The notes beneath the pieces were generated by a model. That model saw only the letters and a program-made list of their open reading frames with translations, had not been told where the DNA came from and searched no databases. 42,250 nt of DNA from Mangrovactinospora gilvigrisea (GTDB taxonomy: Bacteria > Actinomycetota > Actinomycetes > Streptomycetales > Streptomycetaceae). Below are positions 41,151 to 42,250 of this stretch, piece by piece (the stretch's first letter is position 1; every line of letters begins with the position of its first letter). Location: contig NZ_MLCF01000006.1 of assembly GCF_001879105.1 (NCBI RefSeq), positions 1 through 42,250 of the forward strand, in the 5' to 3' direction. The position numbers were made by a program, and so were the translations under genes.

Positions 41151-42250
41151 TCAACCGGGGTGCTGGAGGTAGGGCAGCAGGGCGCCGAACAGGCGCCGGT
41201 CGACCACGGGGGAGCTGCCGGAGAGCCAGCGCAGGATCTCCTCGCGCACCCGCGCGCTGTCGCCGACGGTCGGCTCCCCCTCGCGGGCCGGGTCGAAGGT
41301 GTAGGCCCCGGTGTCCGCGGGGTGGATCATGACGAAGCCGCGCACCTGCATCGACCGCGGCAGGACCCGTTCAAAGGCGGCCACGGCCTGGCGCACCCCC
41401 GTCTCCCCGCCGTCGAAATGCCGCCCGTTCCAGGTCAGTGCGCCGAACTGGCCGAAGGCGAAGTGCCCGGGCGCGAAGTTGCGGCTGATGACCAGGGCCA
41501 GCCGGTTGCCGCGCAGGACGGCGTGCTCGACGCGGTAGACCGACGCGCCCGCGGTGTGCGGGTCGACCGGCGTCAGCAGCGCATGCAGGATGCGGGTGGC
41601 CGGCAGGTCGGCCACGGCCTGGATGGCATCGGCGCTCATGCGGGCGAACGCCTGCTCGGCGCCGCCGGTCAGGCCGGCCCCGGGGTTGTTGAAGATCTCG
41701 TGGCGGATGGAGTCCTTGTCCACCAGCCGGTCCAATTGCCGGGCGCGTCCGGCCAGGCGCCCGCACAGCAGGGTGGCGGCATAGGCGACGAGCAGGCCGG
41801 CAAGCGTCACCTGGAGGCTGGAGCGCTGCGCGGCGGGCGCCTTGTAGAGCAGGTAGACCAGGGGCAGGACGAAGGCCAGTGCCGGGACCATCACCGGCCA
41901 GGTCTGCGCTTTCAGGTGGGGCTTGGCGGCGGTCAGCGGCAGGGCCACGGCGCCGACGCACACCAGGGCGAACACCGCGCGGGGAAGCGCCGCGGGCCAG
42001 GTGAGCCACAGCCGTGACAGCAGGGCGAGGCATGCCAGGGCCGCAAGCGCGGTCAGCGGCTGAAAGCGGCGGAAGCGGGGCACGATGCGCACGCGCTCCG
42101 CGACCGCCGCCGGCTTCAGCGGCGCGCCGGCGGCCGGCTCCGCGGGCGCTGAATCGGCCTGCGGCTGAGGAGGCGGCGGAGGCGGGGTGGGCGGCACGGG
42201 CTGCAACGCCTGCGCCCGCCGCTGGTCATAGGCCCGGCGCCGGTCCGGAT
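41151..42250 (-). CDS. Membrane protein with a NERD-like C-terminal domain (5' end outside the window)
   Basis: At least 366 codons. The frame stays open to the right edge and reads PDRRRAYDQRRAQALQPVPP before the Pro-rich stretch, so the true start is beyond it. About four hydrophobic segments follow (PLTALAALACLALLSRLWL, VFALVCVGAVALPLTAA, VPALAFVLPLVYLLY, VTLAGLLVAYAATLLC). The cytoplasmic domain has RVEHAVLRGNRLALVISRNFAPGHFAF with LTWNGRHFDGGE, resembling NERD nuclease-related domains. The usual E/D-x-K is replaced by I-S-R, so catalysis is doubtful. Confidence 0.7.
   Translation of the reverse strand, partial: PDRRRAYDQRRAQALQPVPPTPPPPPPQPQADSAPAEPAAGAPLKPAAVAERVRIVPRFRRFQPLTALAALACLALLSRLWLTWPAALPRAVFALVCVGAVALPLTAAKPHLKAQTWPVMVPALAFVLPLVYLLYKAPAAQRSSLQVTLAGLLVAYAATLLCGRLAGRARQLDRLVDKDSIRHEIFNNPGAGLTGGAEQAFARMSADAIQAVADLPATRILHALLTPVDPHTAGASVYRVEHAVLRGNRLALVISRNFAPGHFAFGQFGALTWNGRHFDGGETGVRQAVAAFERVLPRSMQVRGFVMIHPADTGAYTFDPAREGEPTVGDSARVREEILRWLSGSSPVVDRRLFGALLPYLQHPG

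Overview
The window is uniformly high-GC, with GTG and TTG starts, purine-rich ribosome binding sites and TAnnnT-type -10 boxes. It looks like a large plasmid or conjugative element of an actinobacterium, probably Streptomycetales or a relative. The evidence is two partition cassettes, a candidate replication initiator with upstream direct repeats, an FtsK/TraB-type DNA translocase, a VirB1-like NlpC/P60 hydrolase, a VirB8-like lipoprotein, a YqaJ nuclease and many small plasmid-type hypothetical genes. No rRNA, tRNA, transposase or integrase was seen. I read the sequence by eye, so family calls rest on motifs and not on searches.

Layout. 1-7051 is a carbohydrate cargo block: the end of a PadR-type regulator gene, a stand-alone sugar-binding protein, then a tight operon of a GH13 alpha-glucosidase, a lipoprotein binding protein and two permeases. 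No ATPase gene is present, so a shared host ATPase is likely. 7196-8930 holds two unknown genes and a small Cro/C1-type HTH protein. 9041-11000 carries the candidate replication initiator with a direct-repeat array upstream. 12143-14111 is a ParA plus small ParB-like cassette, preceded by a striking 470-bp degenerate 4-bp-period repeat at 14501-14970, with a smaller island at 11731-11790. 15478-22725 holds exported and cytoplasmic plasmid genes, most of unknown function.

22759-26550 is the most notable region. It is one minus-strand operon that reads as a type IV-B CRISPR-Cas module: csf1, cas11-like, csf2/cas7, csf3/cas5 and a cysH-like PP-loop gene. No array, cas6, adaptation genes or DinG were seen. 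It is divergent from a large proline-rich ParA/MinD-family ATPase (26761-29328). After that come a YqaJ nuclease, a parB-parA cassette with a membrane protein gene upstream, and transfer-like genes to the right edge.

Two dispersed signals tie the element together. First, a 10-bp near-palindrome (TGTATATACA or TGTMTAKACR) occurs just upstream of most genes from 15.5 to 40.3 kb, including the csf operon, parB-parA, the translocase and the hydrolase. It looks like one plasmid-wide operator or promoter box. Second, at least six 15-bp palindromes of type GTTTCGYSGCGAAAC occur between and inside genes, three of them inside parB itself. They are good candidates for the parS sites of that ParB. Inside coding regions they are always read in the frame that gives Phe-Arg-X-(Glu/Lys)-Thr.
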